From Watersipora subatra (lineage: Eukaryota; Bryozoa; Gymnolaemata; Cheilostomatida; Watersiporidae): 64,000 nt of DNA. Below are positions 21,682 through 32,739 of the stretch, piece by piece (position 1 is the stretch's first letter; each line of letters opens with the position of its first letter). Made by a program: the position numbers and the translations under genes. A model generated the notes under the pieces. The model was not told where the DNA came from and did no database searches. It saw only the letters and a list, made by a program, of their open reading frames with translations. The stretch covers positions 58,330,749-58,394,748 of the forward strand of contig NC_088717.1 in assembly GCF_963576615.1 (NCBI RefSeq), in the 5' to 3' direction.

Positions 21682-24600
21682 GTAAGCTAGCAGGTCGTTT
21701 AATTCAACATATTGAGGTTTTTTCTTTTGTTTTTTTAGTCCGTACCAATTATATCATTACCAAATCATTTTTATTGGAATTGTAGCAAAACAGACTTAAT
21801 TTAGCTATTACTTGCTAATTATTTCACATTTCCGTTAAAACACTTTTATAGTTGGTTTATTTTGTTTCTTAATCTATTTGACTTGCTCAAAACATGTTAC
21901 TCGTGATATAAAGTTTGAAAGTTACGGTTGTTTGACAAAGTTTGAAAACCTTTACATTTCTTTTACTTTTTTTCTTAATTTATTTAAACTGCACAAAACA
22001 CTTTTTTCATGATATGAAGTTTGAAAGTTAGAATGGTAACTGTTGTTATATGTTAAATAAAAATAATCTTTCTGTGCAAAGACTTTTATTACTCGGGCAA
22101 AGCCGGGCATTCAACTAGTAGAATATAACATAACGTAGCAAATATAGAAACATAGGCTTCCAAGTCTATCATAATCTTCCTTGTCAGAAAAGTATTCTAA
22201 ATTCAGCAAACACGCGGAACAACAGCCTTCAATCAAAAGTCTTCAATATATAATAACAATTCGTGCCTAGAAGTGTGTGTGTTTAAAAAAGGTTGCTTTT
22301 CCAGCAGAAGCTATCCATCAAAACTTTGAACATGATGATGTTGGTACTTCTCAATACTGGTACAGATGTAAAAATGAGATATCGGCCTGTCTTTGTCTGA
22401 TACTTTGTCTGACCGAACGAAGAGAGAATGTATTGGCTATTTTTACTCGAGATAATACAATTGCCTGAATGAAAAGCATTAGCCTTGACCGCAATTTAGC
22501 AATTGAACCTTTCAAAAAACCAAAAATAGAAGTTCATAAAAACACGAAAAAGCATCGCGTTTCATAGAGTTGATAGAGTTGATAGAGCTTTAATTAATAC
22601 TAATATTTAATGTCGAGAAAAGGGTATATAGTATATAATAAGAGTGATGGATTGCTAAGGACCGTATAGCTCAGGGGTTAAGTACAATGATGTGAAACTT
22701 GTGGTTACAATCACTATGGGTTCAAAATCGACGGCAGCGAGCTTTCAATTCTAAGATTTTAGTAGCTATAGCTGGACAGGCAGGCATCCGAACAGATGAC
22801 AAATCTATACACATGTACATAAACACTGTTTATGTACATGTGTATAGATTAATAATTGAACAATCAATTTCACAAAAATCATAGGTTTTTGCAAAAAATG
22901 GTAGAGCAATTCATGTATAACTAGAGGAACAGAGGAACAGATGTAACAGAGGAAGATGAAATGATGTCATGCTTAAAAACATGAACTAGACTCATAGTGT
23001 TTTGGTAGATGGCTACTACTGCTCTGCAACAATGAGATATATTTTGACCAAGATAAGGCCGTCTAATAATATGATAGCAATAAAGGGTATTTGTTCCATA
23101 ATGACTACACTTGTCATCATACCTGCACTGTGTCATATAGCAATATGTTATGATATATATTATATAATCACAGAACATATAGCGGAGAGGAGAATATAAC
23201 CTACAGTGAATAATATGCGAGCTCAACATCTACTTTAAGTACTAACTCAATTTTAGCTTTAAAAAAGACAAGTTTGCAGCTATAACTCCTCTTTTATAGT
23301 TGCAACTGGCCTACAGTGCTGGGTGTGTAAGGCGACGTCTGAAGATGACTCGTGCTGGACAGATAGAGGTCTCAGCCCTGACAATGACCAGCAGGTGAGT
23401 TTAGCTTACAAACTAACAGTTTCTCAAGTGACTCAACGCCTGATGGAAAGTGAGTACAAGTTTTAGAGAATTGTAGGAATAACCTTGTGACAAAAAGGGT
23501 TGACATTATGTGTTTACCATTTTGCCTACCAATTTTGTTAAATTGTATGACCACTAATTTTGAAGAAGCTGTGACATTTTAGAATAGTATTCTAAAATAT
23601 GGCAGCATTAGCGACTAAATATTAAAACTTATTTAGAACAGATCAATAAAAAATCTGTCATAAAACAATAAAAAAATTCATAAAATAAACATTGCGCCAA
23701 AAGACTGGCATTACCACAATTTTTTTTAAAGATTCGGAAATAATTCCTAAATTTTCAGCTCAAAAGTTCACTTACAAATACTGTTAATCATGTTATATTG
23801 TATGGCATTCAATATTATATTACATCATATTACATTACACTACCTTTTACCTGCATATATAAATCTCAAAGTTTGTGTGTCCAGCTATAGCTATTAAAAT
23901 GTTGGAATAAAGTATCTGCTTTAAGCCAGATTTAAACTCAGAGCTTCCGATATGCCTGGCAAATATCTTACCAATTAACCTACACAAGATGCATTGCATG
24001 ATGTGATATGAGCTGTTATGTTGGTTAAAATAGACATAGGTTCTGTATTACGCGATGCAACTTAAGCTTGCTCTCACGGCTCTTATTAGTAAGTTTAACA
24101 ATAGGTAAAATAGCTTACTCAAATTAGTCATTGGCAATATGCCAGGCTAATGGCGAGTGGCAGGCAACTGCATTATCTACCACTGTTTATAAGCTGTTTT
24201 AATACTCTGCAACGCCGAGCATTCCGCTAGTTATCTTATATAGCAATGATACGAAATTTTTTAAAGACTACCACTAAGCGAATACAAATGGTTGAGTCTG
24301 GCATACGATTGGACAATATATACAATTGGACATATACGATTGGACAGTTCAAAAGACCAATATTTGCTATAATGAGAGCGATGTTCTTCGTCCGTCTGCC
24401 TGAGGCCATGCTAAGAACGTTAAGAAAAAAGATTGTCTCATACAGGAGTCCAACTTCAATTTCTTTATTAGTAATGGCCGATGGATGAGTTGCAGCCAAG
24501 CACCAACTGCCCTTCTCGACCATCTCTCATCATCATGGAATGATTGTGCTCATACTTATTACACACGACTCACTACGACGCACTGTGGCATATATATGGC

Positions 24601-27305
24601 TATACTTATTACACATGACTCACTACGACGCACTGTGGCATATATATGGCTATACTTATTACACACGACTCACTACGACGCACTGTGGCATATATATGGC
24701 TATTGTCTAGTACACAGTGAAGCTGCTCTTCATTAGGAATTATGGGTAGATTTGTTGCCTGGGTTATAGTAAACAGCACCTGTAAAACAATTGTTTGATT
24801 TAGCATCAAGGCGCAGTTACCTGTAACTATACAGCTTGTTGAGACATAATGAACACCGATAAGAATGGAGAATCACACCATGGAGAAGTAGAGAATAGAC
24901 CACTAGTAGAGTAGACCACCAAAGAATAGTAGTGACAATAATTAGCACCACGCTAATTATTTTCTCATATGTAAAGCTGTGAAAGTTGCCTGAAGATGAC
25001 TATTAATTAGAGTTACACACACCTGGCATTTGCTGTCACCTGACACACACCCGGCTCGTGGCACAGATCTGTCAAAATACTCTCAAACGGCCCCAGCAAA
25101 TGGTGTCACACAGCTTATTGGTCTGTAAGCAAGTTCATGCTAACAGCAGAAGGAAGCTGCAAACCTGAGCAATAAAAAGCTAAAGATCAATGAATGTGGT
25201 TAAAGGCATAGACCTACTTAATTAAATAGTACATCGTATTTGAGATGCTAGAGTCAGATAACGGAAACAAAAATAAACGTATAATATAATAAAAATTGAT
25301 TTAATGTCGTAATTCGAGCTGACTTAGGCAGCATATGAATTGTGTCATCCAGAGATATAATAAACCTATTATATCTATGGGCTCATTATATCTATGGATT
25401 TATTACATCTATGGATTTATTATATCTATGGGCTTATTATATCTATGGATTTATTATATCTATAGATTTATTATACCTATCTATACCTATATCTATACCT
25501 ATCTACTATACCTATCTATAGATATATTAGGTATGTATGAATTTATTATCTTTATGGATTATGGTGTAATCTTAGAGGATGATTTGACATTGTCTGCAGG
25601 TCAGGGTAGAAGAATGTAAACAAGTCGAAAATCTCACATCTGTGTGCCTCAAAGTGGTCATGAGGGAACATGGAAAAAAGATATTTCTGGGCAGGTAAGG
25701 GCAGCAACTGCGGATGACTAGCATTAGTTTTTCAGCTGGCTTTTTGGCTATAACAAGGTAGCACAGTTAAGAGCCTTAATGTTAAGGCCTTAGCGTGTTA
25801 AGGCCTTAACATGGTACATGTATAGAGCCTAGCTCGATGGGCCTTGATAAATTCTGACTGCCAGAAAGGCTCCTTTATCACTCAGATATGCTAGATGAGT
25901 ACGTATTGAATAGTCCACCATATTCTACTTTTTCAATGACGGTTAGTACCAATAGTCATCCATCTTATGTAGCCCTAGGTCTTTACCCTCTATTGCCGTA
26001 GAGAGCAGAGATGTAGGGCAGCTGTGTAGCGTTTGCGTTTGGTTACCAGGCCAAGAGGTTTTTATGGACATGTCATATTTGTGTTTATTTTTACACCGAG
26101 TCATATGATCTACCCGGAGCTCAATGTGGGGTTTCAGGTTTTAATTAAAGGAGTTTCACTATTTGGAGTTAACTGAGTGTTGGTAAACAACTTGTTCATC
26201 ATTTCATCTTAACAAAATTGACTATAAACATGTTCATTTATAGAAGCTAAAAGACTAGACCAGTTAAATAATTAGTTTGATAAGAACTTTCCCAGATATC
26301 ACTTTCCTAATTGGAATTCCACATTCCTAATTCCTAATACTAGCCACGTTCTATACTGCTAGTCTATGGCGCCTTACAGTGCCTCGCGTTGCGTGTTCAC
26401 AACTCGAGTTGTACGACTCGAGTTGTGCAACTCGAGTTGTACAACTCGAGTTGCAAACTCAGCTTAGTATAATTCGCTATTAGCTCTAGTTTTACAGTAC
26501 ATACAGTTTAATTTCTATTAGCTAACGGGTGCCTATTGATGTACCATTGTTAATATAACCAGATCTACGGTTATGCTACCGTAATACCGATATATTGCAC
26601 CTTACTTTTGAAAAGTCGCGTTGCGTGTTCACAACTCGAGTTGTGCAACTCGAGTTGTACAACTCGAGTTGTGAACACGCAACACAAGGCACTGTAAGGC
26701 GCCATAGCTAGTCTCATAGCTCACTCCTACTGACATATGCAACTTTTAACACTTGCTCTGCACTATCCACACTTAATGCAGTCTCTTTCGAATGAGTTCT
26801 CACCAAGCCATTACAACTAGCCAATCATAAGCTATCTGGTCACACAATGTTGGGTGGAATTTTAAGTACATTTGAATATTTGCCGATTTTTGAGATTAAC
26901 CTATGTTTTTGTAAACTTGGTGAACTTGACCAGCTTGGCATTATGGGGCATGTCCTGTTTTATTGCAGAGACTGCGGACTGCTTGAGAGTGTCAAAGAAA
27001 GCTGCATTGATACCAGCTATGATCAACTCGACGCGAAAACATGTAGTTGCCAAACAGACCTATGCAATGCAGCCTCTAGTTGTCAAACAGGCCTATGCAA
27101 TGGAGCCTCCAGGAGTATTCCTTCTATTTGCGTTATTCTGTTGGCTGGATTGGTTTATCTCACTTTATCACAGCGGCTCTGGGATTATCCCTCCACATGT
27201 TACAACAGGAAATGTGACTATATCGCTGCAGGTGAAGGCGAGATGCTCTTTGGTGTCAAATCCATTTCTCCTCGCCACATAGGAAGGACAATAAATCTGT
27301 CATAA
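21627..27305 (+). CDS. Ly6/uPAR (three-finger) membrane protein gene 2
   Basis: Four exons, 21627-21681, 23300-23394, 25600-25694 and 26969-27305, join in phases 1, 0 and 2 to give 194 codons including the stop. All introns are GT-AG. The protein has a signal peptide (MRIIRFHFLLMTGLALVQ), the Ly6 start GLQCWVCKA, ten Ly6 cysteines and the closing motif KTCSCQTDLCN. A duplicated copy of the last two cysteines follows (SCQTGLCN), then a hydrophobic segment SIPSICVILLAGLVYLTLS. About 44 further residues follow, unlike a normal GPI signal that ends at the hydrophobic tail, so it may be a transmembrane form or a decayed or misread 3' end. It is a paralogue of gene 1 upstream, but here the first half of the domain is split by an extra intron. 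Confidence 0.85.
21890..22119 (-). mobile_element. Head of composite repeat family
   Basis: On the minus strand it starts ACTAGT...CCCGGCTTTGCCCGAG and matches the first part of the 32740-33150 copy (GTTATATGTTAAAT, GTTTGAAAGTT blocks). The tRNA-like part is missing. Confidence 0.6.
22655..22880 (+). mobile_element. tRNA-derived SINE
   Basis: A box TAGCTCAGGGGTTAAG near 22668, B box GGGTTCAAAATC near 22719, then the family core TTTTAGTAGCTATAGCTGGA. The tail contains the 49-bp palindrome at 22802-22850. Confidence 0.75.
22802..22850. repeat. Perfect palindrome, 24-bp arms, 1-base spacer
   Basis: AATCTATACACATGTACATA plus AACA, one C, then the exact reverse complement. It is located in the tail of a SINE, where other copies carry only one arm-like ATACATGTATATAG. 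Confidence 0.95.
23300..23394 (+). CDS. Ly6 gene 2 exon 2
   Basis: Acceptor TTTTATAG, donor CAG|GTGAGT. It encodes VATGLQCWVCKATSEDDSCW and onward; phase 1 in, 0 out. Confidence 0.85.
23851..24231 (-). mobile_element. Composite tRNA-SINE-like repeat
   Basis: On the minus strand: head ACTAGCGGAATGCTCGGCGT, then GCCTGGCATATTGCCAATG. The tRNA-like A and B boxes follow (TAGGTTAATTGGTAAG, GAGTTTAAATCTGGC), then the core TTTTAATAGCTATAGCTGGA. Same order as the 13103-13520 copy. It is in Ly6 gene 2 intron 2. Confidence 0.7.
24540..24712. repeat. 50-bp tandem repeat, 3 copies
   Basis: Units with CACGACTCACTACGACGCAC and TGTGGCATATATATGGCTAT. Confidence 0.95.
25366..25530. repeat. 15-17-bp AT-rich minisatellite
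   Basis: Units like TTATTATATCTATGGA, directly before Ly6 gene 2 exon 3. Confidence 0.9.
25600..25694 (+). CDS. Ly6 gene 2 exon 3
   Basis: Acceptor GTCTGCAG, donor GGGCAG|GTAAGG. It encodes VRVEECKQVENLTSVCLKVV and onward; phase 0 in, 2 out. Confidence 0.85.
26364..26707. mobile_element. MITE with long TIRs and CTCGAG palindromes
   Basis: The 344-bp element starts CTATGGCGCCTTACAGTGCC and ends with its reverse complement. TIRs run about 50 bp with two mismatches, flanked by 5-bp direct repeats CTAGT. Inside the TIRs, the self-complementary motif CAACTCGAGTTG is repeated (four CTCGAG on the left, three on the right), so each end can fold on itself. No coding capacity. In Ly6 gene 2 intron 3. 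Confidence 0.8.
26969..27305 (+). CDS. Ly6 gene 2 exon 4
   Basis: Acceptor TATTGCAG, phase 2 in. It encodes DCGLLESVKESCIDTS, TCSCQTDLCN, the duplicated SCQTGLCN, a hydrophobic segment and a 44-residue tail to TAA at 27303-27305. Confidence 0.85.
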
Positions 27306-27637
27306 CAGAGGTTTCACCACTAAACTGCTAAAGCTCATACCGATGTTCTTCCAATTTGGAAAATGACTCCAACAATTGAGTTCTGTTAAGTCACTTACCT
27401 CAGCAAACGTGCAAGCAATTAACACTGACAACCTTGCGCTTACAAGAATGTCATGTTTGTTGTTTTTATGCTTTCATAGGAATCTCTCAGCTGCTTCTAT
27501 AGATCAGTTATTATTGATATTTTTATAATGAGACTGAAAATAATTTTTATGACGCCTCCATAATATGAATGCCTCATGACATTTTAAACAATGAGAATAA
27601 TATTTTTTTTATTTTGTAAAGAAGTATAATAATAATT

Positions 27638-27677
27638 AGTGCTACTGGTTACTATATCTATAGTAACCAGTAGCACT
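27638..27677. repeat. Perfect hairpin, 19-bp arms
   Basis: AGTGCTACTGGTTACTATA, two bases TC, then the exact reverse complement. Confidence 0.95.
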
Positions 27678-27854
27678 GATTAGTAGTAAGTAGTACAACA
27701 CTAAGTAGTATGAGCTGTTACGTTGTGTTATTTATTCTTAGCGCATAGATTAAACTAAAAGCGTAGTAATATTTATATCTATGGAAATTTAATATACAGT
27801 GAGTCAATGCTTGAGTTTTGTAAGAATGTCAATGGGTCCGCGAGTGTTAGGCTC

Positions 27855-27952
27855 ATAGATATATATACCTATATATATATCTATAGGTATATATATCATA
27901 TATATATATATCATATATACCTATATATATCATAGGTATATATATCTATGGT
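27855..27952. repeat. AT-rich palindromic microsatellite
   Basis: Repeated TATATATACCTATATATA-type units that are mutually complementary. Confidence 0.85.
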
Positions 27953-28935
27953 TAAGCTACAGCTGATGCCATGCTCCAGCAACAAAAGAGTTCTGTAGAT
28001 GTTCTTTGTGATAACGAACACGGTGAACAGAAGTATGCATAAACAAATAACAAAATCACTTCCAGTCTCTACTGAAACAATGTTAAGTAGTATTATATGG
28101 CAGTTTGCCAAAGCTCTTAACGAGTTATTCAGTAACTTTCTGTGTATCATATAAATGTGAAACTCAGCAGTACATACTGAGCATCATCAGCTGTATGTCT
28201 ATCAAACTCCTTTACAAGGTTGACCAGCCACTTTCGATGATTTTTTCGTATCCATGAACATATCTGCCTTGTTTCTTTAAGTTGATTTAGAAGGGAGAAA
28301 TACAGTCAAACAATGATAACTCGAACTTCAAGGGACCGAGCAAAAGTGTTCGAATTATCAGAGCGTTCAAGTTATCAGAGCACTGTCACAAGTCCATATA
28401 TTTACTTATTTATTAGTAGATACATGTACATATACAAACTATAATATAAATCAAAAGCACAAATGGCTTGTTTCAAATTAAATGCTTCTAATGTAAAGTT
28501 TAAAACGTTTTTATGAAAAAGTATAGAGATTTTTCTATCACTTGAGATTGGTTTGTTGTTTGAGGTGATGTTATTGCCAGGACGTTTTTCAGATTGACAT
28601 TGGCAAAACTTGATCGTTGTTGAAATGCTCAAAAGAAAAGACATTTTTTTCTTTTGGGGTTTTACCCACGATCAATTTTGCCGTTTTTTTTTTAAGTTTA
28701 TGCAAAGATTATCTTACTTTACCTGGGATTCGTTAAGAGCAACACTCCGAGGCAGTTCAATTAAAAGTTTTACGAGGTTTAACGGTACATTGTATATCAC
28801 TCACGTTTTTTTAATAGATACTTATTGAATGTACACACGTATTCTGTGTTTAGGTCAAACGATGAATAGTTTTTTTAGCTAAGACAACGTATACGTTTAA
28901 TAAAAACAATTTTAAGACGTTTTAAGCATTCAACA

Positions 28936-28971
28936 TTCCGACGTTGATTCAACACGGAATCAACGTCGGAA
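28936..28971. repeat. Hairpin, 15-bp arms
   Basis: TTCCGACGTTGATTC / GAATCAACGTCGGAA with a 6-base loop, just left of the nested MITE. Confidence 0.9.
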
Positions 28972-28981
28972 AACTATTCAT

Positions 28982-29107
28982 CACGGGCTAGCCGGGTCAG
29001 GCACTCAAGGATTTTCGCCACGCACATACAAAACAAAAACAACATGCAATTTTTGTTTTGTATGTGCGTGGCGAAAATCCTTGCGCGCGTGACCTGGCTA
29101 GCTCGTG
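28982..29107. mobile_element. Nested 126-bp foldback MITE with 8-bp target duplication
   Basis: Flanked by direct repeats CTATTCAT (28974-28981 and 29108-29115). Ends CACGGGCTAGCC / GGCTAGCTCGTG are inverted. The inside is a perfect 34-bp-arm hairpin (29006-29039 with 29050-29083, 10-base loop). An 8-bp duplication fits a hAT-type insertion. It sits inside pogo-like copy A. Confidence 0.85.
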
Positions 29108-29485
29108 CTATTCATCTTATAGCAGTATAAATCAAATTTCACCAAACCTTTAGAAAAGTCGTTGACAAAAATATTTTGCCGATGGTGGTAATAACGACGC
29201 TTATGAATTACGAAAAGATGAAGTTTACCTCTATGGCTTTGAATAAAGTGATTTTCTAAAGCGATAACAACCGTTTTGGTAGCCGTTGGGCAAAAAAACA
29301 GTTCGAATTAACAGTGTTGAGTTCGAGTTATCTATAGCAATTTATCATTACGTGGGAACGGACCAAAGGAAATGTTCAAATTAACCATGTGTTCGAGCTA
29401 TCCGTGGACGAGTTATCCATGTTTGACTGTACTTGACTTCTACCTTTATTAATCAGAATGTAACTCTCTCTCTCGCTGCCAGCAG

Positions 29486-30233
29486 CCTTTCAGATGTGTT
29501 GATGAATGCTGGATTGCATCCTTGCGTGCCTATGCATCAGCATTTTCAATCGGTTCATCTTGCCAAAGATATTGGCAAAGTAAGCTTAAACAACATCTCT
29601 CACTCTTAGATATGTGTTCATCAGTAAAGATGCAGATCTTTACTGATGAACAAAAGATCTAGCAGGGCTTCAACTAATCAACAAAAAGTAAGCACATATC
29701 TATAGATTAACATATACTATATACTACATATACTATACATATCTATAGATTAACATATATTATATACTACATATACTATACATATCTATAGATTAACATA
29801 TACTATATACTACATATACTATACATATCTATAGATTAACATATAATATATACTACATATACTATACATATCTATAAATTAACATAAACTATATACTACA
29901 TATACTACACATATCTATAGATTAACATATACTATATACTACATATACTATACATATCTATAGATTAACATAAACTATATACTACATATACTATACATAT
30001 CTATAGATTAACCATATAAATACAATAAAAACAAATAAAAAGCTAGCAAAATAATAATAACGAATTCAATGATAAAACAAAGAACCATCTGAGCAACTCT
30101 TTAAGCTCCATTACAAGGCTGAACCTAGTTATATCCAGACAGCAGTTACACAGGTAACATTTTGCCTACAGGAAACTCTAACAGGAAGTCTTGGCCCTCC
30201 ATCAACTATATACTGAAGATTTTCAGTCGCTAA
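29486..30233 (+). CDS. Possible two-exon gene fragment, cysteine-rich
   Basis: Exon 29486-29579 follows a strong pyrimidine tract (CTCTCTCTCTCGCTGCCAGCAG) and reads PFRCVDECWIASLRAYASAF then GSSCQRYWQ to AAA|GTAAGC, phase 1. A phase-compatible exon 30172-30233 (acceptor TTGCCTACAG) reads NSNRKSWPSINYILKIFSR then TAA. I do not recognise the family and see no first exon, so this is an inference from splice signals and open frame only. Confidence 0.35.
29615..29652. repeat. Perfect hairpin, 17-bp arms
   Basis: TGTTCATCAGTAAAGAT, loop GCAG, exact reverse complement. It lies 35 bp after the candidate donor at 29580. Confidence 0.95.
29690..30012. repeat. 43-bp AT-rich minisatellite, about 7-8 copies
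   Basis: Units of CATATCTATAGATTAACATA plus TACTATATACTACATATACTATA variants. Confidence 0.95.
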
Positions 30234-32571
30234 GGCTACAGGCCAATCTTTTTATGTGTTGGTCGCCCTAACAAGGGCAAAGTGATTTCACACTGCAGCT
30301 AAGAGGTCTGCATGACAATGCGAGTCGAGCAAACCCAAGGAATCATCATCGGTGAAGATGGACAGCACTTCCAGAGATGAAGCTCATGGATTACCTACTG
30401 GACTCCATAGAGTGGTGAGAGCGCCCTTGCCTGACAGGATGTCATCTGATTATGTCTACATTTTGGACATTGTTATATCGAATGAAATAGTACTTGCAGA
30501 TGTTGTAGCTAGACATGGCAAAGGCACTCCGTCAGCTGAGAAAATATCAGCGTTTGACTGAAATGACATTTCCTAAAATGGTAACTAGTAGAAAGCTGGT
30601 AGGGAGCGGCTGAACTGACATTTGTTACTAGCTAAGACGAATACTAGCTGTGAGGTGCTAAAATTCCACACAGACCTGATAGCCCAGGCTTATGGTAGTC
30701 CAAAAGTAGCTGATAAGGAAGATTGGTGGCGCAGTAGCAAAAAATGTTGTTGTTTTATTGTTTTGCGTAATGTTTTTATTGCTGCAATAAATGTTTGTTT
30801 AAAAATTAACTGTATTGCTGACCTCGAACTTTCATTTACGGCCATTAGTCAATCAATTCTGAGCCCGCTTTCATGAATTTACTTGTAAACAGGTGTGTTT
30901 GTGTAAGCTATAATGCAGTGTCAGGCTGTCTTATTTTAATGAAATAACTCATTTTCCCTAAACAATCTTTGAAGAATGCGTCAATTAAGGGTTGCACTGT
31001 TATGCTGGTAGCCTCCTATCAGCTGAGGCCCGATTACTGAGCCTAGATTACCGGGTTGCCCTGGCATATTCATGGAAGCTTGAAAGAGCCTTCTATAATC
31101 AGCGCAGTTAGTCATGCTATGATATGATCATGGGGACAAATTAAAAGTCACTTGGCTCAAGTTTGGGCGAATAACCATCGCTCCAGTTAAATAATAAACT
31201 ATTCCAACTTGTGGTCAAATTATACATAGAATACTGATATTCATATACGGCAGCTACCCTCAAGAGCCTTGTGTATTCAGACCTCGAGCATGACCACCAC
31301 TTCTTCTCTTGGCAAGCCTTTGCTACAAATCTCAACAAGGCCCTTGGCCGTCACACATTAATTCTCTGTTGATGTTTCCTAAAGCCTTACAACAATCAAT
31401 TGTTCTATTTAACTACCATATATGAATTAGTTATGGTATACATATATGCATTTGTATTACATCCGCTATACATGTTATGCGTGCAACAGATGCTTATTAG
31501 ATCAAGCATCTGCTATTTTTTGTTCTACTTTTTTAATTGGTGTGTAGATGTATATGTAGTAAAAATCTTGCATTAAAACCATGAAAACATCAGCAGTGGT
31601 CATTCGTATCAGTTTTAAAGGTTGACTTGCAACCAAATTCACATTACCGTTATTTGATATGAAAAGATTCACTATGTCTTACTCTGTTGTGTTGTAGGTG
31701 CAAAATATGTGGAAAAGTGATTACAAGCTCTTAAAAGCTCAAAAACGAACAGGAAATTGCAGCCACACAAGACTGCCGTAGTTTGGATTCCCTTTCCAAA
31801 ACGGCTCAAATGTGATGTAGTTGTGAGAGATGGTTTCTGTTTACACTTTCTTGCAACCTTATTCGTCGAAATACTTTCACAAATATACTTCGAATATTTG
31901 TGAAATTCGTTTAATTTTTTAGCCTTAGCTTGAAGGAGTACATATCATTGTCTGATAATCATGACGAACCTGTTGGTCACTTGTGATAATCGAAAAGTGC
32001 TGTAGAAACTATTTGCGAAGTATTGGGTCACATGATCAGATTACGACTTGCCGATTAGACCAGGCCGAAACAAAACTGTAAAGTAGCGAGCATCTATATT
32101 TGATACGGGGTCTTCAGTAAAACTCGAAGTGTTTGTCATGAACTAGTACTACAATAAGTTTTATATTGAGCTTTGTATTGGCCTTTCAATTCACATGAGA
32201 ACATACGTGACAAGACGATAACCAAATTTCGTGGTTACATCATCGAAATAAAGAGATTCCAATCTAAGGCGGCTTTTCGTTTTTGAGCTTTTAAGGGCTT
32301 GTAACCACATTTCCACATATTTGGCACTTACAACACAACAGAGTAAGACATGGTGAATCTTTTGATACCAAATAACTGTAATGTGAATTTTGTTGCAAGT
32401 CAACCTTTAAAATTACCAAGAAACAACAGACCTTTTTAGTGTCCTGATCAATTCTAAGAAAAAAAGCTTAAGTGATGGTTTTTAGATAGATTGCTTTAGA
32501 CGTGTCTCACGCAAAACTATAGTACTATAAACAAGTATTATACTGTATATATAGGCATATATATATATATA
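30234..32571. other. Intergenic stretch, no supported gene
   Basis: Short open frames (for example 30352-30561 and 30622-30876, plus strand) have no motif or clear splice context. Sequence at 31680-31760 and 32270-32360 is a diverged inverted pair (GGTGCAAAATATGTGGAAAA-like blocks). Confidence 0.4.
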
Positions 32572-32599
32572 AAGTTTATTAAAAACTACAGGTTAAAAT

Positions 32600-32643
32600 C
32601 ATTACTACTATTAGTTTCATGCAATCGCGTTGCAATCTTCAGG
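32600..32643 (-). ncRNA. Degenerate hammerhead-like motif, inverted block
   Basis: The minus strand of the left terminal block repeats the same CTGAAGA, TGCAA/TTGCA stem and GAAAC layout, inverted relative to the copy at 33532. Confidence 0.4.
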
Positions 32644-32739
32644 TAGAATGACTAAAATGTATAATGTACAAGCTATAAAATTACTTTATAAAGCTAAAGG
32701 CTCAATATTATTGTATGATATATATATATATATATGTAT

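Larger units (their letters stand above)
27306..28300. other. Intergenic stretch, no gene seen
   Basis: Contains the hairpin at 27638-27677 and palindromic AT sequence around 27855-27950. No supported coding region. Confidence 0.5.
28301..29431. mobile_element. Pogo-like MITE copy A
   Basis: Bounded by TACAGTCAAAC at the left and GTTTGACTGTA at the right, giving TA target duplications typical of pogo/Tc1-type elements. TIRs continue with ATAACTCGAAC-type sequence. The interior shares GTCGTTGACAAAAATATTTT and other blocks with copy B at 40898-41632. Copy A is longer because of extra sequence near 28826-29120, including a nested MITE. Confidence 0.8.

Noticed and set aside
22668..22735. Possible functional tRNA gene
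   Set aside because: A and B boxes are present but the cloverleaf stems do not close, and the SINE core follows immediately.
24236..24523. 95-codon minus and 80-codon plus overlapping frames
   Set aside because: They directly adjoin a SINE-like repeat head, lack motifs, and only one at most could be real; no splice support.
30352..30561. 69-codon plus-strand frame
   Set aside because: Some coding-like composition but no motif, and its position does not continue the candidate exons at 29.5 and 30.2 kb.
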